64,000 nt of DNA from Thalassobacillus devorans MSP14 (GCF_000496835.1 NZ_KI543236.1:583636-647635), one strand, 5' to 3'. Shown: positions 25,463 through 34,273, counted from the first letter of the stretch. A program made the numbers and translations. Notes: generated from the letters alone by a model not told the origin.

Positions 25463-26389
25463 ATGAAGAAACGTGTGGTTGGTATTGGGTTAATAATAAT
25501 CATTTTTGGTTTCACTTTAGTATTTGCCAATAACTCAGGTGAATCGGCAAATGCTAAATCTGATGAACAAATAGAAAGTGAATTAATAAAAAGTATGGAA
25601 GAAACTAAAAAAGAAAAAGAGAAAATAGAAAAGTTATTTACAAGAAGTTCAAAAGCATTAAAAGACGAAGGTTTCGGAGAAGTCGGTTTAAGTTATTCTT
25701 ATGAAGAACGTATCTTAACAGCACAAGTGAACGATAAAGATCTTTTAGAAGACTACAAGAGAGAAATAGAAAATATAATAGTTAATACTGCGAAAGAGGT
25801 AGGATTTAATGATTTTGATATCACGTTTATGGTCGTGAATAGGGACGTTATCCAAAATAAAGAGGATCAAAAAGCAATGGAATCAATACATAAGGTTTCC
25901 GATATAGTTTCGGACGAATTAAAGGATAGAGGGTATAACTTTTCTTATTCGATATCGGTGAAACCGGAGAAGGAAATCATAATTGAAGGAACAGATAAAG
26001 ACTTTTCAGAGAATGCTGAACTCGAAAAACTTATTTCTAATGCGATTTTATCTAAGACAAATCTGAATTATGCCGTTAAATTAAAGAAGAAAAGCGAAAG
26101 TGAAATCCGAGATATGGAATGGCAGCCCATATTTACTGCGATAAGTGAGGAAACAAATAAGAAATTTAATGAATATAGAGGATTTGCCAGCTCTTTCCAC
26201 CCTCAACCATTACAGATTATTATAAAGACAAATCTAAATAATAGCTGGTTCCAGAACTCTGATGAGAAAGTTAAAGAAATTGAAGATTATGTGGATAAGA
26301 TAATTGAATTAAAAATAGAAGAATTATCTATTAAAGAAGTCCCGTATGAAATTATTATTAGAGATAAAAATAACAAAAAAATAAATTAA
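25463..26389 (+). CDS. Secreted or membrane-anchored protein, DUF4030-like
   Basis: 308 residues. An N-terminal hydrophobic segment (VVGIGLIIIIFGFTLVFA) could be an uncleaved anchor or signal peptide. The rest is highly charged and helical, Lys/Glu-rich, with three similar alpha-beta units, each with a short basic strand (EKEIIIEGTD, QPLQIIIKTN, YEIIIRD). It resembles Bacillus DUF4030 proteins, though I am not certain. ATG at 25463 follows AGAGAGGTGG. Function unknown. Confidence 0.6.
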   Translation: MKKRVVGIGLIIIIFGFTLVFANNSGESANAKSDEQIESELIKSMEETKKEKEKIEKLFTRSSKALKDEGFGEVGLSYSYEERILTAQVNDKDLLEDYKREIENIIVNTAKEVGFNDFDITFMVVNRDVIQNKEDQKAMESIHKVSDIVSDELKDRGYNFSYSISVKPEKEIIIEGTDKDFSENAELEKLISNAILSKTNLNYAVKLKKKSESEIRDMEWQPIFTAISEETNKKFNEYRGFASSFHPQPLQIIIKTNLNNSWFQNSDEKVKEIEDYVDKIIELKIEELSIKEVPYEIIIRDKNNKKIN

Positions 26390-26417
26390 AAAAATTTTCA
26401 TACCAAGTACTTTTGTG

Positions 26418-26448
26418 AAGCACCTTTCCAGGCGAAGGTGCTTTTTTT
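26418..26448 (+). terminator. Intrinsic terminator
   Basis: AAGCACCTT and AAGGTGCTT with a GC-rich loop, then seven T. Confidence 0.82.
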
Positions 26449-26648
26449 GATCGAGTGATTGCGCATTAAAGCACGATCGGAAATCTATATTTAAAAAACT
26501 TATAAAGGTGCACTATGTCTACTCTGATCACTATGATTACTATGTGCACTTAGAGCATTAGTGAACATAATTATCAGCGTATCTTTCTCCTCCAAAATAT
26601 GTATGCTATGCTAAGAGTAGCAATATTTTGACATTTGGGGGTGTTTAG

Positions 26649-26957
26649 ATGTATTTCTTTAGAATATTGGCCGTCGTTTTTATTGCTTATATATCCTATC
26701 TGGCATATGAAAAAGGAATTGAGTTAAAAGCAATGGGAACAAGTGCTGATGGGGATGGGATAGGTATAAGCTTCTTAGGCATCCAAACCGCAGAAAGAGT
26801 CCCTGAAGGAAATATTCCACAACATGCACAAGGGTTTTTTGTCTTTAGTGTGATTTTGGGGATTTCAGGTTTGCTTCTCTTGTTTCTGCCTTTGATTAAA
26901 AAACTAGTACCATCATCTCTAAAATATTGGATACGGAAACAAATAGAAACTGATTAA
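26649..26957 (+). CDS. Small membrane protein, two helices
   Basis: 102 residues: transmembrane helix at 3-20, an extracellular-looking loop with GTSADGDGIGISF, a second helix at about 63-85 and a basic tail. GGGGGTG lies seven bases before the ATG. No known family. A terminator follows at 26967. Confidence 0.6.
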   Translation: MYFFRILAVVFIAYISYLAYEKGIELKAMGTSADGDGIGISFLGIQTAERVPEGNIPQHAQGFFVFSVILGISGLLLLFLPLIKKLVPSSLKYWIRKQIETD

Positions 26958-26966
26958 TACCCAATT

Positions 26967-26998
26967 GAGTCAACACATCAGGTTGACTTTTATTTTTT
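26967..26998 (+). terminator. Intrinsic terminator
   Basis: AGTCAAC pairs with GTTGACT across ACATCAG, then TTTATTTTTT. Confidence 0.7.
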
Positions 26999-27074
26999 GC
27001 TTATCCAGTTTTTTTGTGTCTTAGTCATGTGGCTCACTTTATGGAAAGTAATAAATTACAAAGGTGGAATGATA

Positions 27075-27548
27075 GTGAGTAATATAACGCTTCGAGACGT
27101 AATCGAAGATGATCTTCCGGTTTTCTTCAAGCACCAGCAGGATCGGGATGCAAATCATATGGCGGCATTTACAAGTGAGGATCCCGATGATTGGAACAGC
27201 TTTTTAACTCACTGGAATAAAATTCTGACTGATAAAACCATCATCAAGCAAACGATCACAGTTCAGAATAATGTTGCTGGAAATATTCTATATTTCGAGC
27301 AGTTCGGCGTACCAGGGGTCAGCTATTGGATAGGAAGAGAATATTGGGGCAGAGGGATCGCTACCGATGCTTTAAGGGAATTTTTAAAATTGGTTACAGT
27401 TCGTCCCCTGTATGCTCGTGCAGTCAAAGACAACATTGGTTCACTCAAAGTACTGGAGAAATGTGGTTTTGCAATCTCTGGTGAAGACAGTGGGTTTTCT
27501 AATGCCCGTGGTGCAGATGTAGAAGAATTTGTTTTTATCCTTGAATAA
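27075..27548 (+). CDS. GNAT family N-acetyltransferase (RimJ/RimL-like)
   Basis: 157-residue acetyltransferase. It opens with SNITLRDVIEDDLPVFFKHQ, and motif A is YWIGREYWGRGIATDALREF, followed by ARAVKDNIGSLKVLEKCGF. These last two blocks bind acetyl-CoA in the RimJ-type subfamily, which modifies amino groups of proteins or small molecules. GTG at 27075 is preferred (AAAGGTGG seven bases upstream). ATG at 27069 is in frame but almost touches that site. Confidence 0.85.
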   Translation: MSNITLRDVIEDDLPVFFKHQQDRDANHMAAFTSEDPDDWNSFLTHWNKILTDKTIIKQTITVQNNVAGNILYFEQFGVPGVSYWIGREYWGRGIATDALREFLKLVTVRPLYARAVKDNIGSLKVLEKCGFAISGEDSGFSNARGADVEEFVFILE

Positions 27549-27790
27549 AGGCTAATGGATTTCAGAATGTCTGTTATAAGACTATAACGAACAGCATTCG
27601 GCCCTCCGTACGCAAAACTGGTTAAGTTTACGTGGTTCGACGGTTTATTTTTGCTCATACTTTGCGTTCCTATAAATTCCGATGCGGGAGTTGTATTTAC
27701 AACTGCAATTACAAGTTATACCCGAGCTGCTATAACCTGCTGCGTAAGGAGTCGGTGAAGGGTAGAGCATTTTAAAAGAGGGGGATATGG

Positions 27791-28078
27791 ATGACCAAAT
27801 GCAAGTGTTGCCATATTCAGTTTCGATGGGGTGAAATATTCAGGAAAAATAACTTCTACCGACCTATTAAGTGTAGGAATTGTGGTTGTGAGCATAAAAT
27901 AGATTTCCCTTCAAGAATGATAGTAACCTCATTAAGTGTGATTCCATTCCTGATATTCGGATTGGTTCTCTCGCCATTCGATAATCTTCTTTTTACGGTA
28001 ATTATAAGTTTAGCAATATTTGAATCAGGTATGATTCTGACTCCTTTTTTAGTTAATTATAAGCCGGTAAGAAAGTAG
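27791..28078 (+). CDS. Zinc-ribbon membrane protein, TIGR04104 (cxxc_20_cxxc) type
   Basis: 95 residues. Cysteines at 4, 6 and 7 and, about twenty residues later, the pair in KCRNCG form the zinc-ribbon signature of this Bacillaceae family. Two transmembrane helices follow (VTSLSVIPFLIFGLVLS, LFTVIISLAIFESGMIL). GAGGGGGATATGG precedes ATG. Function unknown. Confidence 0.78.
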   Translation: MTKCKCCHIQFRWGEIFRKNNFYRPIKCRNCGCEHKIDFPSRMIVTSLSVIPFLIFGLVLSPFDNLLFTVIISLAIFESGMILTPFLVNYKPVRK

Positions 28079-28167
28079 TAGAATCAAAATCTATTGTGCC
28101 GAAGTTATATTACTTAAATTGAGTTGAAAAGGGGACGCAGGATTATACGCTTTTACTCTATATGAAT

Positions 28168-28590
28168 TTAGTTTCGGGTTTCCGTAACTATTGTGAAGGT
28201 TACGCCGAACTTGTCCATGACATAACCTTGAGCAGGTGTGAAGGAAGTTTCCTCTAATGGACCGATTACTTTTCCTTCCTCCTTTAATGCTTCAAAAATC
28301 TGTTCTGTTTTTTCCACTTCGTTCGTTGATACATAAATAGCAGCCTGATTACCTATTTGACGAGGGAACCCTGGTGAATCAAAAAGTATCATTTCCGTTT
28401 CACCAACTTGCAGCCTTGCATGTGCAACAAAGTCCAGGATTTTTTCGGGAAAAGACATTCCAGGAAATGCCGGGATCTCTCCATATGTCTGAATCGACAG
28501 CACTTTAGCATCCAATATGGTTTTGTAAAAATGGATGGCTTCTTTTGCATCGCCATCGAACATTAAATGGGGAAATGCCTGTAAGGTCAT
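28168..28590 (-). CDS. VOC / PhnB-like protein
   Basis: 140 residues, single PhnB-like glyoxalase-fold domain: FPHLMFDGDAKEAIHFYKTI at the start, a MILFDSPG turn, and the C-terminal QGYVMDKFGVTFTIV. Close to B. subtilis YxeA/YqjX-type PhnB proteins. ATG with AAAGGAGTTGATG. It is the only minus-strand gene in this stretch and lacks an obvious partner. Confidence 0.82.
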   Translation of the reverse strand: MTLQAFPHLMFDGDAKEAIHFYKTILDAKVLSIQTYGEIPAFPGMSFPEKILDFVAHARLQVGETEMILFDSPGFPRQIGNQAAIYVSTNEVEKTEQIFEALKEEGKVIGPLEETSFTPAQGYVMDKFGVTFTIVTETRN

Positions 28591-28805
28591 GAAGCATCAA
28601 CTCCTTTATTGACTATTTATTTCCATAGTAGCATATGCGAAAAGTGTTGCTTTCTTTTCGATTGCTATCTTAAACAATGCTCAAAGTTAAACAATCAGAA
28701 AACTTAAGATAAAATAACATAGTTTGGCTTTTTTACTAAAGCTGAAAAGGTGAGGTGAAACATTATACGATGTGCTCTCGTAACACTATTAAAGGGGGTA
28801 TTGGG

Positions 28806-28997
28806 TTGAGCAAAGAAAGAGAAACACCAGAACTAAGAAGAGAGAGGCTGCGGCAAAAAGAATTGAATAATCCTGCCAGCAGTATCCACGGGAGCAATAC
28901 TTCTGATTTGGCAGGCAGTTTAAATTGGAAGGGCACTGGAATAATAATTCTTGTAATAATAGCAGCGTTTACAATCTATGCTGTTTTTTTTCGCTAA
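28806..28997 (+). CDS. DUF6366 family small membrane protein
   Basis: 63 residues: a charged N-terminus (KERETPELRRERLRQKELNN), a linker, the conserved block LAGSLNWKGTGIIILVI and a single C-terminal transmembrane helix. This matches the DUF6366 family of Bacillaceae. The start is TTG at 28806 behind AAAGGGGGTATTGGG. Function unknown; probably a tail-anchored membrane peptide. Confidence 0.75.
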   Translation: MSKERETPELRRERLRQKELNNPASSIHGSNTSDLAGSLNWKGTGIIILVIIAAFTIYAVFFR

Positions 28998-29029
28998 CTC
29001 CTTAATTGATTTTTAATCGACTCGTGTAG

Positions 29030-29050
29030 ATCTCGAAATCAAATTTTCCC
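29030..29050. repeat. ATCTCGAAATC-family repeat, copy 4 (single arm)
   Basis: ATCTCGAAATCAAATTTTCC shares its first twelve bases with the arm at 16491. It lies between the DUF6366 and DUF899 genes. Confidence 0.5.
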
Positions 29051-29152
29051 CGGAGTAATGAAGGAATTTGGAGCAATCGAGAAGAAATTCTATGTACTTA
29101 TGTGTTTTAAACTTTGATTGTGTGAATAAACCATTTGAAAGGGGATAATTAC

Positions 29153-29884
29153 ATGAATCAAGGTTATAACACTTCAAAACCTCCTTTGGTCGACCGAGCG
29201 ACCTGGCAGGCTAAACTGGATGATTTACGGACCAGAGAGAAGGCGCATACACGTGAAGGGGACGCAATTGCAGCAGCCCGTCGTCGGCTGCCGATGGTTG
29301 AAGTGGATTCGTCCATCCCGTTGATCGGCCCGGATGGTCCGGTGACCTTGTTGGAGACGTTCGAAGGCCGCCGCCAGCTGATTGCCTATTTTCACATGTG
29401 GCACACCGGCAGACCTGCCGCGGAGCAATGCGAGGGCTGCACCTTCTCCACGACTCACATCAACGAGCTATCCTATTTGCATTCGCGGGACGTCAGCTAT
29501 GCTACTTTCTGTGAGGAGCCATATGAAGAGAGTTCACGGTATCGAGACTTCATGGGCTGGACAGTTCCGTGGTACTCGGTGCCCCAGGACTCCGCGGATC
29601 ACTTGATCTTTGACCGGCACTTCGGCATCCTGGTCAGTTATCTCCGGGACGGTGACAAGGTCTACGAGACCTACTGGACTACAGGCCGGGGTAACGAACG
29701 TATGTCACCGTCGTACGGACTGCTGGACTTGACTGTCTATGGCCGTCAGGAGTTCTGGGAGGATTCACCCGAGGGATGGCCGCAGCGTTGGGGTTCCAAA
29801 GGTGGTCAGTTTCAAATGGATGGACGCCCGACCGCCCAATGGTTCCGCCTGGCAGCCGGGCGCTCTGACGATCTCGGAACCTAG
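29153..29884 (+). CDS. DUF899 family thioredoxin-fold protein
   Basis: 243 residues of DUF899 (thioredoxin-like), with PPLVDRATWQAKLDDLRTRE, the central IAYFHMWHTG, CEGCTFSTTHIN, YATFCEEP and a C-terminal WWxF-like YETYWTTGRG. Codon use is strikingly GC-rich compared with neighbours (many GCC, CGG, GTC, CTG codons), as in actinobacterial genes. Bounded by short repeats on both sides (29030 and 29897). Horizontal acquisition is likely. ATG at 29153 follows AAAGGGGATAATTAC, a normal Bacillus site. Confidence 0.83.
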   Translation: MNQGYNTSKPPLVDRATWQAKLDDLRTREKAHTREGDAIAAARRRLPMVEVDSSIPLIGPDGPVTLLETFEGRRQLIAYFHMWHTGRPAAEQCEGCTFSTTHINELSYLHSRDVSYATFCEEPYEESSRYRDFMGWTVPWYSVPQDSADHLIFDRHFGILVSYLRDGDKVYETYWTTGRGNERMSPSYGLLDLTVYGRQEFWEDSPEGWPQRWGSKGGQFQMDGRPTAQWFRLAAGRSDDLGT

Positions 29885-29896
29885 GCTTCAAGATAT

Positions 29897-29962
29897 AAAG
29901 AAAGTGCCTGCCCCCCCGGTGCGTTAATACATTACTAAGGTGGGGGTCAGGCACTTTCTTTA
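29897..29962. repeat. GTGCCTG palindromic repeat, copy 4 (best conserved)
   Basis: Left arm AAAGAAAGTGCCTGCCCCC, core GCGTTAATACATTACTAAGG, right arm GGGGGTCAGGCACTTTCTTT. The arms pair nearly perfectly. Confidence 0.85.
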
Positions 29963-30041
29963 AAAAATGATAGAATATATACCACATAGACTATATCATG
30001 ATTAATACACTCAGGCGTTTTTTGTGGAAAAGGGGATATAT

Positions 30042-30674
30042 ATGAGAAAAATCGGTCAATCATTTCTGATCTATTTTATTGGAATATCCGTATTGACATT
30101 AGGGATTACTCTTACCATTCAATCCCGATTAGGCACTTCACCATTTGATGCACTACTCGTTGGTTTATATCGTACATTTGGATTGACCGTTGGAAGCTGG
30201 GAAATTGTGGTTGGTTCGGCTATGGTGTTGCTCAATGCTGCTGCTTTAAAAGCAAGACCGGAATTTTTAGCTATATTAACTTCCATTATTACTGGGATGG
30301 GGATTGATACATGGCTGTTATTATTAGGAGATTGGTTAATACCTGATCATATATTAGAACAAATTTTATTAGTATTACTAGGCATTCTTTTAGGCGGAAT
30401 AGGTATTGCGATTTATTTGGAATCAAACTTTGCACCAAATCCTATGGACCGGTCCATGGTTATTTTAACAGATAAAACAAATTGGTCTTTTAGCAGGTCA
30501 AGGGCGATCATCAGTATTGTATTAGTCATCATTGCTTTTTTATTCAATGGGGCTATTGGGATTGGAACGTTGTTAAATGCCTTGATTACAGGAGTTATCA
30601 TCCAGTGGGTTCGTCCATATGTGCTGGTCATTATTCATAAACGACCTGTACCAATAATAAATAATAGTCATTGA
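30042..30674 (+). CDS. YczE/YyaS/YitT family membrane protein
   Basis: 210 residues and about five transmembrane helices. The signature LTIQSRLGTSPFDALLVGLY and the later ESNFAPNPMDRSMV are typical of the YczE family. B. subtilis YczE is linked to lipopeptide production, but the general role is unknown. ATG at 30042 lies behind AAAAGGGGATATAT. A terminator follows directly. Confidence 0.82.
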   Translation: MRKIGQSFLIYFIGISVLTLGITLTIQSRLGTSPFDALLVGLYRTFGLTVGSWEIVVGSAMVLLNAAALKARPEFLAILTSIITGMGIDTWLLLLGDWLIPDHILEQILLVLLGILLGGIGIAIYLESNFAPNPMDRSMVILTDKTNWSFSRSRAIISIVLVIIAFLFNGAIGIGTLLNALITGVIIQWVRPYVLVIIHKRPVPIINNSH

Positions 30675-30676
30675 AA

Positions 30677-30702
30677 AAAGAACCACAAAATAGTGGTTCT
30701 TT
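30677..30702 (+). terminator. Intrinsic terminator
   Basis: AAAGAACCAC and GTGGTTCTTT around a six-base A/T loop. It also lies at the 3' end of the minus-strand small gene. Confidence 0.78.
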
Positions 30703-30886
30703 AATCCCTCATGGACCCCGCTTCACGGGAGCTCATAGCTCCTATGCCTTTGCTTACATCCTGCTGAATTTCTTGTTTTACTTTGTTGGGATCTGTTCCG
30801 GTATAGCCTGGCTCCAGCATTGTTTTCGAATTCTTTTTTCTTCCTTGTTCATTATTAGTTCCTTCCGTTGTCTGGTTCTTTTTCAT
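30701..30886 (-). CDS. Small hydrophilic protein, possibly spore-related
   Basis: 61 residues, all hydrophilic (KKNQTTEGTNNEQGRKKNSK; GYTGTDPNKVKQEIQQD). The Gln/Asn/Lys-rich composition and the GTDPNKVKQ segment faintly recall gamma-type small acid-soluble spore proteins, but the match is not firm. The start ATG at 30886 has GGAGGTGGCTGGTA upstream, a strong site that argues for a real gene. Confidence 0.55.
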   Translation of the reverse strand: MKKNQTTEGTNNEQGRKKNSKTMLEPGYTGTDPNKVKQEIQQDVSKGIGAMSSREAGSMRD

Positions 30887-31057
30887 TACCAGCCACCTCC
30901 ATATCAGTAGGTTTAGCAAACATCGAAATAATAATCAGATGATCAAATCAACCGAAGGGAGGCTTCCAAATGGAACGAAATTCATGGTCTCTTTTGAAGA
31001 AAGGGAGTGTTTCAAGATGTTGAGGAATTTAAAATTATATTGAGGAGGAATACTGGT

Positions 31058-31417
31058 ATGAAAACAAGACTCTTACATGTACGTGCAAATGTAAAAGATT
31101 TAAACAGGTCAGTCAAATGGTATGAAGAAATACTGGGTTTTACTGTGGCAGCAACATGGCCACCCGAAGACCCCAATTACGTACATTTTGAACACGAAGG
31201 AGGAGCAATGTTTGCTTTAATGGAGCATGAAAATTATCCAACCCCAGGGAGGTTTAATTTTTATGTCGATGATGTAGATAGTCTCTGGGATAAATTAAAT
31301 AATAAAGTCGAAGTTTTAGAAGAATTGTTTTCTACACCATACGGGAGTAGAAAGTTTACCATACGTGATATAGATGGTAATGAACTAGGGTTTGTACAAG
31401 ATAATATGTCAAAATAG
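31058..31417 (+). CDS. VOC family protein
   Basis: 119 residues, one glyoxalase-fold domain: LLHVRANVKDLNRSVKWYEE at the start, HFEHEGGAMFALMEHE, and the C-terminal FTIRDIDGNELGFV with the metal-ligand-type Glu. ATG at 31058 lies about ten bases after GAGGAGG. Comparable to lactoylglutathione-lyase-like proteins; substrate unknown. Confidence 0.8.
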   Translation: MKTRLLHVRANVKDLNRSVKWYEEILGFTVAATWPPEDPNYVHFEHEGGAMFALMEHENYPTPGRFNFYVDDVDSLWDKLNNKVEVLEELFSTPYGSRKFTIRDIDGNELGFVQDNMSK

Positions 31418-31518
31418 ATCATTATTACTAAATGTATCAATTGAAGATGTTGCACTCTTTATGTGGCTTCCTGTAAAAGGAAAGTCGGTCCAGATACATA
31501 TAAGCTTTGACATTTATA

Positions 31519-31575
31519 GAAGGTTCCTGCTCCCCGGTGTGTTAATACACTAAGGTGGGTGCAGGAACTTTTTTC
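31519..31575. repeat. GTGCCTG palindromic repeat, copy 5
   Basis: Left arm AAGGTTCCTGCTCCC, core GTGTTAATACACTAAGG, right arm GGGTGCAGGAACTTTTTTC. Both arms carry matching changes (GTTCCTG with CAGGAAC), so pairing is kept. Confidence 0.8.
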
Positions 31576-31620
31576 TATGTTACACTAATAGTTAGGTAAA
31601 TCGCTATTGGAGGGAAGGGC

Positions 31621-32349
31621 ATGTTAATTGGTCATATCAAAGAAATTGTTCGCCATCCAGTTAAATCATTTCGTGGAGAAAGTGTACCGCAAACTCAGAT
31701 AATGGAATATGGTTTATATGGTGATCGCAGCCATACTTATTTAGATGGTACAAAAAACGGGGAATTCCTTACGATCACCAACTTCCCGGAAATGGTCCGT
31801 TATCAAGCAGAATTTGCCGGGAATGAATCAATGGAAGCATACCCAAACGTGAAAGTAACGACGCCTGAGGGGAAGGTAGTGGATTGGAAAGATCAACAGC
31901 TTTTGGACGAAATCGAAAACAAATCGAACCGAAAAATCTCTACCCGTAAATATTCTCCTTCCCATGTTCCGATTGGTCCGATTGCAGTAGAACACATTCT
32001 GCTTGCCACAGATGCGTCTTTAAATAAGTTGCATGAACTTTGGGGGAAAGACGAAGTGGATTCGAGACGTTTTCGCCCCAATCTCATTCTTTCCCTGAAG
32101 GATAAAATTCCTTTTGTGGAAGAAGAATGGATGGGCCGGCGTATGAAGATAGGAAATGAAGTGGAAATAGAATTTGTAGGACATTGTAAGAGATGTATGA
32201 TTATTACCGTTAATCCTGAAAATGCCGAACGGGATCCAAGTATACATAAAACGGTTATCAAAGAAAGAGACAATAATTTTGGCGTTTATGCTTCTGTAAT
32301 AAAAACAGGAGACATTCGAGTAAATGATGAGGTTCATCTTCTTGATTAA
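31621..32349 (+). CDS. MOSC domain protein
   Basis: 242 residues with the N-terminal MOSC_N beta-barrel (IKEIVRHPVKSFRGESV, YGLYGDRSHTYLD) and the MOSC domain containing RFRPNLIL and HCKRCMIITVNPENAERD. The conserved Cys in this last block is the family's sulfur-carrying residue. MOSC proteins move sulfur or bind molybdopterin-type cofactors in reductases (mARC, YiiM). Site GGAGGGAAGGGC. No molybdoenzyme is adjacent. Confidence 0.85.
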   Translation: MLIGHIKEIVRHPVKSFRGESVPQTQIMEYGLYGDRSHTYLDGTKNGEFLTITNFPEMVRYQAEFAGNESMEAYPNVKVTTPEGKVVDWKDQQLLDEIENKSNRKISTRKYSPSHVPIGPIAVEHILLATDASLNKLHELWGKDEVDSRRFRPNLILSLKDKIPFVEEEWMGRRMKIGNEVEIEFVGHCKRCMIITVNPENAERDPSIHKTVIKERDNNFGVYASVIKTGDIRVNDEVHLLD

Positions 32350-32469
32350 GGGAGTTATAAAGGTTGAAACTTTACAAATAGAAAAACTCCATTCGCTTAT
32401 AAGGTACTTATTAAAAATATACGAAAATGCTCTGGATATTGGAGCTGAAAATTATGGAGGGATGATGAG

Positions 32470-33012
32470 ATGAAGTTTGTAGCTATAGCAGGAAGCATCA
32501 GAAAGGAATCTTATAACAGGAAACTTGCCAATTACATAAGAACCAGATATCAGCAAAAAGTTGAAATTGAGCTTTTAAACATTGAAGACCTTCCTTTTTT
32601 CAACCAGGATGAAGAGGAAGAACCGCTAACGGCTGTAAGGGACTTCAAACAAAAGGTTTCTGAAGCTGATGGAATCATCATTGTTACACCTGAATATAAC
32701 CATTCTGTACCGGGTGTTTTGAAAAATGCGATAGACTGGTGTTCCAGAGTAGACAAAGTAATGATGAATAAACCCGTCATGATTGCAGGAGGTACGATGG
32801 GGGCATTAGGTACTGTCCGTTCACAAATGCACCTGCGTCAGATACTCAATGCGCCAGGTGTAGCCGCGCTTACCTTACCGGGAAATGAGGTTCTGATTGG
32901 CACCATTCATCAAAAAATGAATGAAGATGGAAAATTAGTTGATGAACCGACCATCCAATTCTTAGATACTGTCATGAACAACTTTATCGCATGGGTAGAA
33001 AAAATAAGTTAA
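32470..33012 (+). CDS. NADPH-dependent FMN reductase (flavodoxin fold)
   Basis: 180 residues. The FMN phosphate loop GSIRKESYNRKL lies at the N-terminus, and TPEYNHSVPGVLKNAIDW at about 76-93 is the family's signature for azoreductase/chromate- or quinone-reductase-type enzymes. Likely a cytosolic two-electron quinone or flavin reductase. ATG follows GGAGGGATGATGAG. A GGCGATTATCC-family terminator lies downstream at 33105. Confidence 0.87.
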   Translation: MKFVAIAGSIRKESYNRKLANYIRTRYQQKVEIELLNIEDLPFFNQDEEEEPLTAVRDFKQKVSEADGIIIVTPEYNHSVPGVLKNAIDWCSRVDKVMMNKPVMIAGGTMGALGTVRSQMHLRQILNAPGVAALTLPGNEVLIGTIHQKMNEDGKLVDEPTIQFLDTVMNNFIAWVEKIS

Positions 33013-33104
33013 TTTGATATGACTCGAATGATCTTATAGAGGATGTTAGGAAAGATGTATGGATGCTGTTTCGTGACCAAACATACGAAGAAAAAATAGA
33101 GCAA

Positions 33105-33140
33105 GGGCGATTATCCAGGATAGGATAGTCGCCCTTTTTT
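33105..33140 (+). terminator. GGCGATTATCC-family hairpin terminator
   Basis: GGGCGATTATCC faces GGATAGTCGCCC (one G-T), then TTTTTT. Confidence 0.78.
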
Positions 33141-33256
33141 CATTTGAAAATTATAATCCAGGAGGAATTCGATGCTTTATGAAATTCTGGTACATATTAT
33201 AGGTGGGCATTGGGGATAGCTAAGCTAATAATAGGGTTTGGTATGGAGGTTTTATC

Positions 33257-34273
33257 ATGGAACAAGGAAAACAAGTCAGGTTGACATCTACCGAGATAGC
33301 TCAGCTGTGGACGCAATATATGAATGATAGTGCAAGTGTGTGTATGTTGACGTATTTTTTAGAAAAGGCTGAGGATGCAGAGATTAAGCCTTTAATTGAA
33401 CATGCTTTAGAGTTATCGCAAATGCATGTGCAAAAAACATCTGCCATTCTGACAGAGGAAAAGAACCAGCTGCCTCATGGATTTAAGTTGGAGGAGGATG
33501 TGGATATAACAGCTCCCCGGCTGTTTTCTGATACTTATGTGCTGAATTTTATACACAATATGGCTAAAATTGGCCTGACTGCTTATTCCTATAGTTTATC
33601 TGTTTCTATCAGAGCTGATATTACAGATTTTTATATGGAATGCCTTTCGGAGACCCAACAATTATATAAAATGTCAAAAGATTTACTATTATCCAAGGGT
33701 TTGTATTCAAGACCTCCCTTTCTGCCCAATAGTGAGGATGTTGAATATGTGGAAACAAAAGGTTTTATTTGGGATTTTTTTGGTGAAAAAAGACCATTAC
33801 AGGCATTGGAAATTACAAATCTGTACACTAATTTTCAAAGGAATGCGTTAGGAGCTGCTACAGTAGCTGGATTTAGTCAGGTTGCAACGTCAAAGGAAGT
33901 TACACAATTTTTTTTAAAGCTTATAAAAGGTGCTAAAAACCATGCAGAAGCATTTGCAAATAAATTAGAGGAAAGCAATCTGCCTGTCCCATTGTCCTGG
34001 GGGTCAGAAGTAACAAACAGTACAACGTTTACATTTTCCGATAAGCTCATGATGTTCTATACTGCTGCTTTAACCTCATTAAGCGTTGGTTATTATGGCA
34101 AGGCAATTGCCCAAAGTCCCAGGTTGGATTTAAGTGTAATGTATAACCGGTTAATTTTAGAAGTGCAGAAACTATCTGAGAACGGAGCTAACATTTTGAT
34201 TAAGAATAAGTGGATGGAACAGCCTCCTATGGCCCCTGACCGAGTGGAACTAGCGAAGAAAAATAATCGATAA
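33257..34273 (+). CDS. DUF3231 family protein
   Basis: 338 residues forming two tandem DUF3231 halves (about 8-165 and 180-325). Both are all-helical and ferritin-like in character: TSTEIAQLWTQYMNDSASVC begins the first, and ITNLYTNFQRNALGAATVAG the second. The family is confined largely to spore-forming Bacilli and resembles coat-F-type proteins. Its place just upstream of the gerA-type operon fits a spore role, but it is separated by a terminator at 34345. Confidence 0.82.
   Translation: MEQGKQVRLTSTEIAQLWTQYMNDSASVCMLTYFLEKAEDAEIKPLIEHALELSQMHVQKTSAILTEEKNQLPHGFKLEEDVDITAPRLFSDTYVLNFIHNMAKIGLTAYSYSLSVSIRADITDFYMECLSETQQLYKMSKDLLLSKGLYSRPPFLPNSEDVEYVETKGFIWDFFGEKRPLQALEITNLYTNFQRNALGAATVAGFSQVATSKEVTQFFLKLIKGAKNHAEAFANKLEESNLPVPLSWGSEVTNSTTFTFSDKLMMFYTAALTSLSVGYYGKAIAQSPRLDLSVMYNRLILEVQKLSENGANILIKNKWMEQPPMAPDRVELAKKNNR

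Noticed and set aside
15706-33140. CRISPR array from the recurring GGCGATTATCC hairpins
   Set aside because: Copies are kilobases apart with no regular spacers and no cas genes.
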